Part shown: positions 27,368-36,663 of the stretch, piece by piece | Layout of the letters: every line of letters starts with the position of its first letter | How positions within the stretch are numbered: position 1 is the stretch's first letter | NCBI RefSeq assembly: GCF_004320535.1 | Contig: NZ_SIHY01000001.1 | Coordinates: 1,240,001-1,304,000 of the forward strand | DNA from: Arthrobacter sp. S41 | Lineage (GTDB): Bacteria; Actinomycetota; Actinomycetes; Actinomycetales; Micrococcaceae | Length of the DNA: 64,000 nt | Direction: 5' to 3' | Notes under the pieces: generated by a model | What the model was told of the DNA's origin: nothing | The model's input: the letters and a program-made list of their open reading frames with translations, nothing else | Databases searched by the model: none | Position numbers and translations under genes: made by a program

Positions 27368-27925
27368 ATGCGCCGGACGTTACTTTTACTTTTTGGGGCC
27401 TTTTTCCTTACGGGATGCGCTGCAAGCACGGACACCTCACCAATTCTTACTTCTCCCACCGCACCGACTGCCTCAACATCGATATCCACGACACCGAGCA
27501 GTGATTTAGAAGAAGAACAAATCGAAGATTTTGCTATTGCGCTCCAAGGCGTCAAGAACGATCTAGAGGATCAATTGACCGAGTGGGAGGATAATGAATG
27601 CTCTGGTATTTCAATCATGTATCGAGAAGATATTGTCTGTCACCTTCACGTTCTTAGCCTCAAGACTCAAGGATCAATTACTGCGCACGCAACTAAGGGA
27701 CTCACGAAATCAAGTCACCCGGACTACATCGGTGAACCTCCTTCATCTATCAAGGAATACTTAGCGAACATTGTCACGTTAGGTGAGGAAGTCGAAAGCG
27801 TTGGACAAACTTTCACAGATGGTAGTTGTGGAAGTAAGAACGAGTGCGTCAACGCGATTGATTCAATGATTGAGTCCATCAAGTTAACGATCGCTGAAAT
27901 CGAAAAAGTTGAATTGAGATCTTGA
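27368..27925 (+). CDS. Small predicted lipoprotein
   Basis: A 185-residue protein with a signal peptide of the lipoprotein class: basic start MRR, a hydrophobic run LLLLFGAFF and the lipobox LTGC, so the mature N-terminus is a lipidated Cys on the outer face of the membrane. A Thr/Ser/Pro-rich linker of about 30 residues follows, then a soluble domain with four cysteines (CSGI, CHLH, CGSKNEC) that could form disulfides. I choose the ATG at 27368, with GGGGGA five bases upstream. Other in-frame starts at 27341 and 27362 would add up to nine residues. Function is unknown. Confidence 0.6.
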   Translation: MRRTLLLLFGAFFLTGCAASTDTSPILTSPTAPTASTSISTTPSSDLEEEQIEDFAIALQGVKNDLEDQLTEWEDNECSGISIMYREDIVCHLHVLSLKTQGSITAHATKGLTKSSHPDYIGEPPSSIKEYLANIVTLGEEVESVGQTFTDGSCGSKNECVNAIDSMIESIKLTIAEIEKVELRS

Positions 27926-28582
27926 TAAAGTCCCATTTGACCTCTTGAGATATCTAATTTCGACGTCGACTTGCCTACATCTGAACCATGAACGATCAAG
28001 CTTTATAGGTTTCGAATTGACTGTTTCCCTGACTGGTTGTCATAGGTCGTTCAGGCATTGATGTTCAGTAAGATGGCGACAATAAGCAGGTTCGGTTCAT
28101 TAGTTTTCCAACTGTACGAGCTGCTGGTATCTACTAACCGTATTCAGCACTGCCCGGAAGTACATAACGATTCTCTTCGCTTCGTGGACAAGCGATCTGA
28201 AGACTTGGATTACTACCGAACGATTCGCTGTCAGATCCAGCAGCCACCAACAAATCAAACTGGTACGGGCCTTCGGAGATGGTGTGTTTACTCGAAACGA
28301 TTCAGCGCGGCCAGCAGCTACAATGCTCACTTCTCGCCGGCAGTGCCCGGGCGTTGTTCCACGCGTGACATTCAGGTTCCAAACCAGCCTCATCTGGCCC
28401 TGCAAGTCACTCCTTGCGCACGCTAACACTTTTTTCGTGTATTTCAGCAGTCGGTCATCCATAGACGTTAAGATGATCGCATTAGCTTGCGGTAATCCGC
28501 CGGTGGTCACAGCGGACTTTGTACTAATGTAGTGGAATGAATGCGGAATATATCACCGCATATGTCGTGATTTGGGGGATCC
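27926..28582. other. Gene-poor leader region before the defence operon
   Basis: This stretch of about 650 bases has no open frame I can support; the short frames on each strand have unlikely composition. It should contain the defence operon promoter. The only structured element is ATCAC (28552-28556) and GTGAT (28567-28571), an inverted repeat just before the start codon. GGGGGA (28574-28579) is the probable ribosome site of the first gene. Confidence 0.5.
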
Positions 28583-31500
28583 ATGGACGCGTTCGGCATC
28601 CGCAATAAAATGATCGACGGTTACCGATCGTTCAGCGAGGGTTTCGTTGACATCCAAGATCCGAATATCGCAAAGGTTGTCGGGGAGCAAAGCAGCAAAG
28701 GCCGCCAGTGGCCAGACCCATGGCTCTCGCTCAATCCCTCGTTTAAATCAGGCGGTTCCATCAGCGAACTCGTCAGCCGAGGGTTGCTCCACGAGGAGTG
28801 CCGCCGTGTCTTCCGGGTAAAGAACTCCCCTGATGATCAGGGGGCTCGCGAGCTTACCCTGCACCAGCACCAGGCGGACGCAGTAAATATTGCCAGTTCG
28901 CGTCAGTCTTATGTCCTCACCACTGGCACAGGTTCAGGCAAGTCACTCGCATACATTCTTCCTATCGTTGATCATGTACTCCGCCACGGCAGCGGTAAAG
29001 GTGTACAGGCGATCATCGTTTACCCGATGAATGCGTTGGCAAACAGCCAACGTGAAGAACTCGAGAAATTCCTCCTTAATGGCTATGACGGCCGTCCCCC
29101 GGTGACCTTCCAGAGGTACACGGGACAGGAAGATGCAGAAACTCGGCAGGAGATCCTCAAAAATCCTCCGGATATCTTATTGACCAACTACGTCATGCTT
29201 GAATACGTCCTGACTCGTCCGGATGAACGTAGTTCCCTAATTAGTGCAGCCAAAGGCCTTCGTTTCCTTGTCCTCGACGAGTTGCACACGTACCGCGGAC
29301 GACAAGGCGCAGACGTCGCTATGCTGGTTCGACGGCTTCGTGATGCCTGCGACGCCCAAGACACGCTTCAGTGCATTGGCACATCCGCAACAATGTCTTC
29401 AGAAGGAACATCCGAAGACCAAAGGAACGACGTCGGTCGAGTCGCCTCACGCATTTTTGGTACTTCCGTACCGGGTGAAAACGTAATCATGGAGTCGCTG
29501 ATGCGTGTCACCAATGACCGCGCCCCGATAGACTCGGCTCTGGCCTCCGCGGTGAGTGAACGGTCAGATACGGAATTCTCTATCGTATCGCTCGCGGCAA
29601 ACTATTCGGGATTGCAAAACGATCCCCTAGCTTCATGGATCGAGGATGAGTTCGGCCTCCATGTTGAAGACGAAACCGACAGACTCATCCGCGCTGTGCC
29701 CCAGACCGTAGACAAAGCTGCTGAGAAGCTTGCAAGTCAGATTAACCAGGACTCTTCAGACTGCTCACGTGCGATCCGCGCAACACTGCTCGCTGGCTCG
29801 CAATCGAGGCATCCAGAGACAAACCGACCATTATTCGCTTTCCGGCTCCACCAGTTCGTTTCCAAGGGCGGTTCCGTTTTCGTCTCCGCCGAGGCTGAGA
29901 AATCACGCGCTATCGAAACAAACTTCCAGGTAACGCTCGATAACGAACGTCGGCTTTATCCCCTCGCGTTCTGTCGCGAATGCGGGCAAGAATACCTCAT
30001 GGCGACGAAATCGGAAGCGGCATCGGGTACCACCTTCCTTGCCAGACATGAGCTGCGTATCCAAAAGGACAATCCAGACGGGCAAGATGGCTACCTGTTC
30101 ATCTCGTCCGATGCCGAGTGGCCGAGGGACCCCCTGGCGGAGGATCGTCTCCCCAGTTCGTGGAGGACGGAATCTCCAAGTGGCCCTCGTGTAGCCGAGA
30201 CGAAGAGGAATAGAGTTCCCGAACGGTACATAATTCATCCCGACGGCACTGCCTTCGCTGAAGAATCACAGCCATCAGATAGTGGACAACTAGCTGCTTG
30301 GATCCCGGGTTCACTCGGATTCTGCCTTGGCTGCCGCGTAACATACGAGGCAATCCGCAGCGGCGAGTACAGCAAGCTCGTGACGCTGGATCAGGAGGGC
30401 CGTTCCAGTGCGATCACCGTGATCGCCACGCGACTAGTCCAGTTGCTCAAGTCGGACGCCGGCAAAGATCTGGATCCTGATGCCAAGAAATTGTTGACCT
30501 TCGTGGACAACCGGCAGGATGCCGCACTCCAATCCGGCCACCTCAATGACTTCGTCCAGGTTGCCCAGCTCAGGGCATCGTTAGTACAAGCGCTTCAACA
30601 GGCACCTGATGAAGGACTCCCCGCCACCGAGCTCGGAGATGCGCTATTAACTTGTTTGAATCTTTCGTTAAGTGAATACAGCAAGGTAGAGGATCCGTTG
30701 GATCCCCGACCTTCCAAGCGCGCCCTGCACCAGGTGCTCACCTATCGTGCATTGCGAGATCTCCAGAGGGGCTGGCGGATTACCCTGCCCAACTTGGAAC
30801 AAACCGGGTTGATGGTGGTCGACTACCCTCATGCCAAACTACTCGCGGAACAAGAACACCGTTGGGCGGATTCCCACTACCTGCTTCGCGATGCAGAACC
30901 AGCACAGCGCGAAGAGATTATCCGCGTACTGCTTGACGAGTTTAGACGTGTCCTCGCTGTCGAGGCCGAGGAGTTCACGCAGGAGTGGCTCGATAAGTTG
31001 CGGTCACAAAGTACCGAGCATTTGAAAGGTGTCTGGTCAGTTAACGATCGAGAGCGTGCGCCGGAGACGGGTCTGGCGGTGCCCGAATCGGTACGCGAAG
31101 GGCAGAAGGGCCGGAATCTTCTCATGATTACCGGCAAGAGCGGATTTGGTCGGTGGCTTCGCCGCCCCGAACGATTTGGAATCCCTTTGACTCCAAGCGA
31201 GGCCAACGAAGTAATTGAAGACCTCGTTCATCTCCTCGCGAAGCACGGACTCATCAGCTACATCCCTGGTAAGAAACAGCAGGGGTACCAGCTAAAGCTT
31301 TCAGCAATGGTTCTGCGCGCTGGCGATGGAACTGCTGGTGCAGCCGATCCCATTCGACGTAGCTACCATGCCGACCGCAAACCACGCGTCGTCAAGTTCT
31401 TCCGCGACCTCTACGGGGAACAAGCGGCCGGACTCGCTGGGCTGCACGCAGCCGAACATACCGCCCAGGTTCCCGGTCCGGTACGTGAAGCTCGGGAGAA

Positions 31501-33787
31501 GGAATTTGGAACTGCGGACCTCCCCCTCCTTTTCTGTTCGCCGACTATGGAGCTCGGCGTCGATATTAAGTCACTGAACGCCGTCGCGATGCGCAATGTT
31601 CCGCCAACCCCCGCCAACTACGCTCAGCGCAGTGGCCGTGCTGGGCGCTCTGGACAACCTGCCCTGGTGGTAACTTACTGCGCATCCGGAAATGCCCACG
31701 ATTCGTACTACTTTGATCGGTCGAATCTAATGGTGTCAGGACAAGTTCAGCCTCCACGGCTGGACTTCGCAAACGAAGACTTGGTTAAGTCCCATGTGCA
31801 CGCTGTTTGGCTCGCGGAGGCACTTTCGCTCTCTGGCGCTGGCCTAGGTTCCAAAATGTCTAACGTACTCGATCTTGGAGTTGCGGGCTATCCTGTCAAG
31901 CAAGCGATGGCTGATGTTCTTCGTGACGGATCTGCCGCCCAAGCCGCGAAGATCCGCGCGACCAGTCTGGTTGCAGCGATCTCCGATGAACTCAAGACCA
32001 CAATCTGGTGGGACGAAAGCTGGGTTGACCGTGTCATCTATCATGCCTTTACGAACTTTGATCGTGCATGCGCACGCTGGCGCGATCTATACCGTAACGC
32101 CACGGTGGAGCGCGAGCAAGCATTCCGTGCAGCCAACGACGCTTCTGCGACCAAGAAGGACCGTGATGCCGCTAACCGACGGTCAAACGAGGCCTACCAG
32201 CGCATCCAAATCCTACTCAATGACACCAACGGATACGGCCAATCGGACTTCTATACATACCGGTACTTAGCTTCTGAGGGCTTCCTCCCAGGATATTCAT
32301 TCCCCCGCTTGCCGCTCGCTGCGTTCATTCCGGGCCAGTCATCGCGCCGCGACGAAAGCAGTACCTGGCTGCAGCGTTCCCGCTTCTTAGCCATTAGTGA
32401 GTTTGGTCCGCAGTCGTTTATCTACCACGAAGGATCGCGCTACCAAGTGACCAAGGTCAGTCTCCCTCGTGGAGGCGACGAGGCCGGTGATGTCGCGATG
32501 TCCGAGGCACGAATCTGCGATGCCTGTGGCTATCTGCATGAGCGGAACGTCGGGTTGGAGGTGTGCGAACACTGCGGAGCGGACCTCGGCGGGAGTTGGA
32601 AGAACTTGATGCAGCTCCAATCCGTAATCACCGTTCGACGCGAACGCATCAGCGCCGATGAAGAGGAGCGCAACCGGCAGGGATTCGAGCTCATGACGAA
32701 CTATCGTTTCGCCGGTTCCACCAGCCAGCCACGTAATGCGGAGGCAGCCGTCTCAGTAGACGGCACAGTTGTTGCCGACGTGGTGTACGGCGACGGAGCT
32801 ACCGTGAGAGTAACCAACGTCGGTCGCGCCAATCGCAAGAATAAAAGCGAGCACGGCTTCTGGTTGGATCTCGTCAGTGGTCAATGGTTAAGCGAAGCCA
32901 AGGCAAATGCGGCTGATGATGAAGAAGTAGATCCAGAAGCAGTTCCGTTAGACCAATCTAAGCGCAAAGACATTGTGATCCCCTACGTTGAGGATCATCG
33001 GAACATTGCTATTCTCCGTTGGGCTGATCACCTAGACGAGACTCAGTCGACAACTGCTCAGTATGCCGTCGAGCGCGGCATCGAGGCCGTTTTCCAGCTT
33101 GAAGATTCAGAACTGACATCTGAATTGTTGCCGGATGCAGATGAACGTGGACGCATCTTGCTCGTCGAAGCTGCCGAAGGTGGAGCGGGAGTCCTACGCC
33201 GGCTTCAATCAGAGCCGGATGCCTTGGCGAAAGTGGCTGCCAAAGCCCTGGATATTCTGCACATCGATCCTGCCACCGGTCAGGACCTCGACGATGCCTG
33301 TATCCGTGGCTGTTATCGTTGCCTGCTTTCTTATGGAAACCAACGCGTCCACGAGAAGATCGACAGGCGAACAGTCCGTGAGCTGTTATGGGGACTATGC
33401 CGTTCTGTAACCACGCCACCGACACCTCAGGATAAGCCAGAGAAGAAACCAGATTCTTCTGCGGCCATGGGAGGTATAGGTGACGAGATCGACGGGGCCG
33501 CGGTCGACGCCCACCGCAGGATTACAGAGCTCGGTAACTTCTTAAAGACCCATGGACTGCGCGGACTTGACCGGATCAATATCGAGGTTGCAGGTCACCT
33601 ACTACACGGCACCATTGAGCAGCACGGCTTCCAACCAACTGCCATCATTGTCGACGATGATGGACAAGGGATCTTAAGCGCGATGGACTTGGCCTTCCAG
33701 AACTGGCAAGTCCTGTTACTGGATGATGGACAGAGCATCGAGGACTTCGTGCAACAGAACAGCGAAACATTCGGAGAAAAGAAATGA
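28583..33787 (+). CDS. Giant DEAD-box helicase with C-terminal MZB/DUF1998 domain (DruE-like or DrmA-DrmB-like)
   Basis: A 1734-residue protein. Superfamily 2 helicase motifs run in order: Walker A TGTGSGKS (residues 114-121), YPMNALA (147-153), TNY (201-203), DELH in place of DEAH (232-235), SAT (268-270), and motif VI QRSGRAGR near 1015. The two RecA lobes are thus split by a roughly 700-residue insert that carries zinc-binding pairs (CRECG near 461, CLGC near 580). A further set, CDACG...CEHCG, lies near 1311-1330. The C-terminus holds CIRGCYRCLLSY near 1570, the four-Cys MZB/DUF1998 signature of MrfA, DruE and DrmB. It is the first gene of a five-gene operon and overlaps the next by four bases. 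A role in anti-phage defence is inferred from family and operon. Confidence 0.85.
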   Translation: MDAFGIRNKMIDGYRSFSEGFVDIQDPNIAKVVGEQSSKGRQWPDPWLSLNPSFKSGGSISELVSRGLLHEECRRVFRVKNSPDDQGARELTLHQHQADAVNIASSRQSYVLTTGTGSGKSLAYILPIVDHVLRHGSGKGVQAIIVYPMNALANSQREELEKFLLNGYDGRPPVTFQRYTGQEDAETRQEILKNPPDILLTNYVMLEYVLTRPDERSSLISAAKGLRFLVLDELHTYRGRQGADVAMLVRRLRDACDAQDTLQCIGTSATMSSEGTSEDQRNDVGRVASRIFGTSVPGENVIMESLMRVTNDRAPIDSALASAVSERSDTEFSIVSLAANYSGLQNDPLASWIEDEFGLHVEDETDRLIRAVPQTVDKAAEKLASQINQDSSDCSRAIRATLLAGSQSRHPETNRPLFAFRLHQFVSKGGSVFVSAEAEKSRAIETNFQVTLDNERRLYPLAFCRECGQEYLMATKSEAASGTTFLARHELRIQKDNPDGQDGYLFISSDAEWPRDPLAEDRLPSSWRTESPSGPRVAETKRNRVPERYIIHPDGTAFAEESQPSDSGQLAAWIPGSLGFCLGCRVTYEAIRSGEYSKLVTLDQEGRSSAITVIATRLVQLLKSDAGKDLDPDAKKLLTFVDNRQDAALQSGHLNDFVQVAQLRASLVQALQQAPDEGLPATELGDALLTCLNLSLSEYSKVEDPLDPRPSKRALHQVLTYRALRDLQRGWRITLPNLEQTGLMVVDYPHAKLLAEQEHRWADSHYLLRDAEPAQREEIIRVLLDEFRRVLAVEAEEFTQEWLDKLRSQSTEHLKGVWSVNDRERAPETGLAVPESVREGQKGRNLLMITGKSGFGRWLRRPERFGIPLTPSEANEVIEDLVHLLAKHGLISYIPGKKQQGYQLKLSAMVLRAGDGTAGAADPIRRSYHADRKPRVVKFFRDLYGEQAAGLAGLHAAEHTAQVPGPVREAREKEFGTADLPLLFCSPTMELGVDIKSLNAVAMRNVPPTPANYAQRSGRAGRSGQPALVVTYCASGNAHDSYYFDRSNLMVSGQVQPPRLDFANEDLVKSHVHAVWLAEALSLSGAGLGSKMSNVLDLGVAGYPVKQAMADVLRDGSAAQAAKIRATSLVAAISDELKTTIWWDESWVDRVIYHAFTNFDRACARWRDLYRNATVEREQAFRAANDASATKKDRDAANRRSNEAYQRIQILLNDTNGYGQSDFYTYRYLASEGFLPGYSFPRLPLAAFIPGQSSRRDESSTWLQRSRFLAISEFGPQSFIYHEGSRYQVTKVSLPRGGDEAGDVAMSEARICDACGYLHERNVGLEVCEHCGADLGGSWKNLMQLQSVITVRRERISADEEERNRQGFELMTNYRFAGSTSQPRNAEAAVSVDGTVVADVVYGDGATVRVTNVGRANRKNKSEHGFWLDLVSGQWLSEAKANAADDEEVDPEAVPLDQSKRKDIVIPYVEDHRNIAILRWADHLDETQSTTAQYAVERGIEAVFQLEDSELTSELLPDADERGRILLVEAAEGGAGVLRRLQSEPDALAKVAAKALDILHIDPATGQDLDDACIRGCYRCLLSYGNQRVHEKIDRRTVRELLWGLCRSVTTPPTPQDKPEKKPDSSAAMGGIGDEIDGAAVDAHRRITELGNFLKTHGLRGLDRINIEVAGHLLHGTIEQHGFQPTAIIVDDDGQGILSAMDLAFQNWQVLLLDDGQSIEDFVQQNSETFGEKK

Positions 33788-36663
33788 CTTCAACCACCAA
33801 AGAGACCTTCGCCGTCGGATCACTCGTACGTGCCCGCGGTCGTGAGTGGGTGGTGCTCCCCGAATCAAACGATGCCATGCTGGTCCTGCGTCCGCTCGGC
33901 GGTACCGACGAAGAAATCGCCGGTGTTTTACGCGATATCGAAGAGATTGAAGCAGCAACATTCGGTCTGCCTTCACCCGACGATCTCGGTGATGACCGGA
34001 GCTCACGCTTATTGCGAGATGCCCTTCGTATCGGTTTCCGTTCCAGTGGCGGCCCCTTCCGTTCCCTCGCTGGATTGAACGTCACCCCGCGCCCATATCA
34101 GCTGGTGCCACTTCTCTTGGCCTTGCGCCAAGATGTTGTCCGTCTGCTTGTCGCTGATGACGTTGGTATCGGTAAGACGGTAGAGGCAGGACTGGTCGCG
34201 GCCGAGTTGCTCGCGCAGGGAAGCGCCCGAAAGCTTGCCGTACTCTGCCCTCCCAGCCTCGCCGAACAATGGCGACGCGAACTCGACGAAAAATTTGGCA
34301 TCCAAGCCGCGCTGGTGCTTCCGGGCACCATCCGTCGGTTGGAGGCCGAAGCCGGCTACGGTCGGTCGGTCTTCGAGCATTTCGATGCAACCATTGTTTC
34401 GACTGACTTCATTAAGAATTCTTCGCGCCGGGACAATTTTCTCCAGCATGCACCAGACCTGGTGATCGTCGATGAGGCGCACGGTGTCGCTGCCGATGAC
34501 TCGGGACGAGGTGGCGCTGGACGGACACAGCGTTTTCAGCTGGTGAGTGCGCTTGCCGACGATGCTGAACGGCACCTTATTCTCGTCACTGCCACCCCGC
34601 ATTCTGGCAATGACGGAGCCTTCCGGAACTTAATCGGACTTCTAAATCCTGAGCTCAAGACTGTACCCCTTGAAAACGAAGCAGGTCGTCGTTTGCTCGC
34701 CGAACACATGGTCCAGCGCCGCCGAGCAGACATCCGCCGGTACCTCGAAGAAGACACCAAATTCCCCTCGGACCGAAAGACCAGCGAGCAACCGTTCAAG
34801 CTCTCTTCAGAGCACCGGGAGTTTTTTGATGACGTGATCGCCTACGTTCGGGGCCGCGTTCAGGACAAGTCCGGCACTAAGTTGGAGCAGCGCATCCGCT
34901 GGTGGTCCGCCCTGTCTCTGCTTCGATCCATGGCCTCTTCGCCAGCCGCGGCGTCAGCCACTCTGTCCACACGTGCAGCACACAATGAAGGTGAATCGCC
35001 GACCACGGCAGACAGCCGCGGCATCGCCGCTGTCATGGACCAGATGGAGGATGATGGAGGCGAAGGCATCGACATCGCTCCCGCCGGATCCACTGAAGCG
35101 GACGCAAGTGCACCATCGACGGGCCGTCAATTACAGGCTCTCGCCCGTCGGGCCAAGGAACTCCACGAAGACCCTTCGCTCGACGCGAAGGTCCAGGCTC
35201 TCGCCAAGCACGTCAAGGCCCTGTTGAAGGACGGCTTCCATCCGATCGTATTCTGCAGGTATATCCCGACTGCCCAATATGTGGCTGACTACCTACGCCA
35301 GAATCTCAAGAAGGTTTCCATCGAGGTTGTCACCGGCGAACTGCCGGCCGAGGAACGCGCAGCCCGCATAGAAGGACTCGCGGAACAAGCCGACGGCGGG
35401 CAGAAGGTACTCGTCGCTACCGACTGCCTGTCCGAAGGTGTCAATCTGCAGGACAACTTCCAGGCTGTAGTCCACTATGACCTTGCCTGGAACCCTACCC
35501 GGCACGAACAACGCGAGGGCCGCGTGGACCGTTTCGGCCAGACTGCCGAAACAGTTCGCGCCTTGCTGATGTACGGCGAGGACAACGGCATTGACGGCAT
35601 CGTACTGGATATCTTGCTCCGCAAACACGAGAGAATTCGTAAGGACCTCGGAATCAGCGTTCCAGTCCCTCCGCAGAGCGACCAGGTTTTGGCTGCTCTG
35701 CTCGAAGGCGTATTGATGCGTGGCCAGGATTCTGACCAGCTTGAGTTTGATCTCGGTCTGACCCCGGAAGCCGTTAAGTTGGATGACGAATGGCGTTCCA
35801 GCGCCGAATCGGAAAAGTCCAGTCGCACCCGTTTCGCCCAGGGCGCGGTTCATCCGGACCGCGTACAAGCAGCGTTGGATGCCGCACGCAATAGCCTCGG
35901 CACAGCTGAAGATGTGTCGCGCTTTGTCCGTCAGGCCCTTGAAGAAACCGGCGCGCATGTCCAAGTTGCCAGCGACGGATTCACAGCCAATATCAACGCA
36001 GCGGCACCGGGCATCCGGGATATTTTCGTTTCAGAGAACGATGCTCGGTTTGTCTTGGACCATCCGGCTCCTCCTGGGGCCCACGTTCTGACCAGAACTG
36101 ATCCGGTCGTTGCCAGGATCGCCCAGTACGTACTTAATACCGCATTGGACGAAGAACTTAAGGGCAAAGACCGACCTGCCGCGCGCTGCGGCTACGTCGC
36201 TACGTCCGAAGTCGATTCTGTGACGGTAGCTCTACTGGTGCGGTTCCGTACCAAACTTTTGCTTCCGGCTCGTATCAATCGGGAGAACCACGCCCAGCAG
36301 GATCTGGCTGAGGAAGCCCGAATTGTCGCTTTCCGCGGCGTGCCGGGACAACACCAATGGTTGACAGATGAAGAGGTTGATCGGCTTATCGCTTCCAAAC
36401 CTTCGGCCAATGTCGGTGAACAAACGACCAGGAACATGGCCGCCGCGATTCTCAGAGGTGTGCCATTACTGGCATCGGATTTGACTGAAAAGGCATCAGC
36501 CGTCGCTGAACAGATCCAGCGGGACCACACCGAAGTCCGCCTGGCTGCTCGCGGTGACTCGTCTGCCGGCCGACTCGGCATCCGAGGTCTAGCAGTTGAA
36601 CCAAATCTTCCCGCCGACATCCTCGGCGTCTACATCTACGCACCCGCAGGAGGCCAGCAGTGA
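33784..36663 (+). CDS. SNF2-family helicase, DrmD/HepA-like
   Basis: A 959-residue Swi2/Snf2 ATPase. It opens with FAVGSLVRARGREWVVLP, an SH3-like start seen in HepA/DrmD-type proteins. The helicase core has DDVGIGKT (Walker A, residues 125-132), DEAH (230-233), TATPHSGND (motif III), and motif VI HEQREGRVDRFGQT near residue 570. The C-terminal 350 residues are an accessory domain. Proteins of this kind move along double-stranded DNA; the class 1 DISARM system has one (DrmD) next to its methyltransferase, as here. GGAGAA lies five bases before the ATG. Four-base overlaps on both sides indicate coupled translation. Confidence 0.87.
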   Translation: MTSTTKETFAVGSLVRARGREWVVLPESNDAMLVLRPLGGTDEEIAGVLRDIEEIEAATFGLPSPDDLGDDRSSRLLRDALRIGFRSSGGPFRSLAGLNVTPRPYQLVPLLLALRQDVVRLLVADDVGIGKTVEAGLVAAELLAQGSARKLAVLCPPSLAEQWRRELDEKFGIQAALVLPGTIRRLEAEAGYGRSVFEHFDATIVSTDFIKNSSRRDNFLQHAPDLVIVDEAHGVAADDSGRGGAGRTQRFQLVSALADDAERHLILVTATPHSGNDGAFRNLIGLLNPELKTVPLENEAGRRLLAEHMVQRRRADIRRYLEEDTKFPSDRKTSEQPFKLSSEHREFFDDVIAYVRGRVQDKSGTKLEQRIRWWSALSLLRSMASSPAAASATLSTRAAHNEGESPTTADSRGIAAVMDQMEDDGGEGIDIAPAGSTEADASAPSTGRQLQALARRAKELHEDPSLDAKVQALAKHVKALLKDGFHPIVFCRYIPTAQYVADYLRQNLKKVSIEVVTGELPAEERAARIEGLAEQADGGQKVLVATDCLSEGVNLQDNFQAVVHYDLAWNPTRHEQREGRVDRFGQTAETVRALLMYGEDNGIDGIVLDILLRKHERIRKDLGISVPVPPQSDQVLAALLEGVLMRGQDSDQLEFDLGLTPEAVKLDDEWRSSAESEKSSRTRFAQGAVHPDRVQAALDAARNSLGTAEDVSRFVRQALEETGAHVQVASDGFTANINAAAPGIRDIFVSENDARFVLDHPAPPGAHVLTRTDPVVARIAQYVLNTALDEELKGKDRPAARCGYVATSEVDSVTVALLVRFRTKLLLPARINRENHAQQDLAEEARIVAFRGVPGQHQWLTDEEVDRLIASKPSANVGEQTTRNMAAAILRGVPLLASDLTEKASAVAEQIQRDHTEVRLAARGDSSAGRLGIRGLAVEPNLPADILGVYIYAPAGGQQ

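Noticed and set aside
28058-28510. Open frames on both strands before the defence operon
   Set aside because: Residue composition is unlike a protein, the frames oppose each other, and no ribosome site fits. I treat the region as non-coding.
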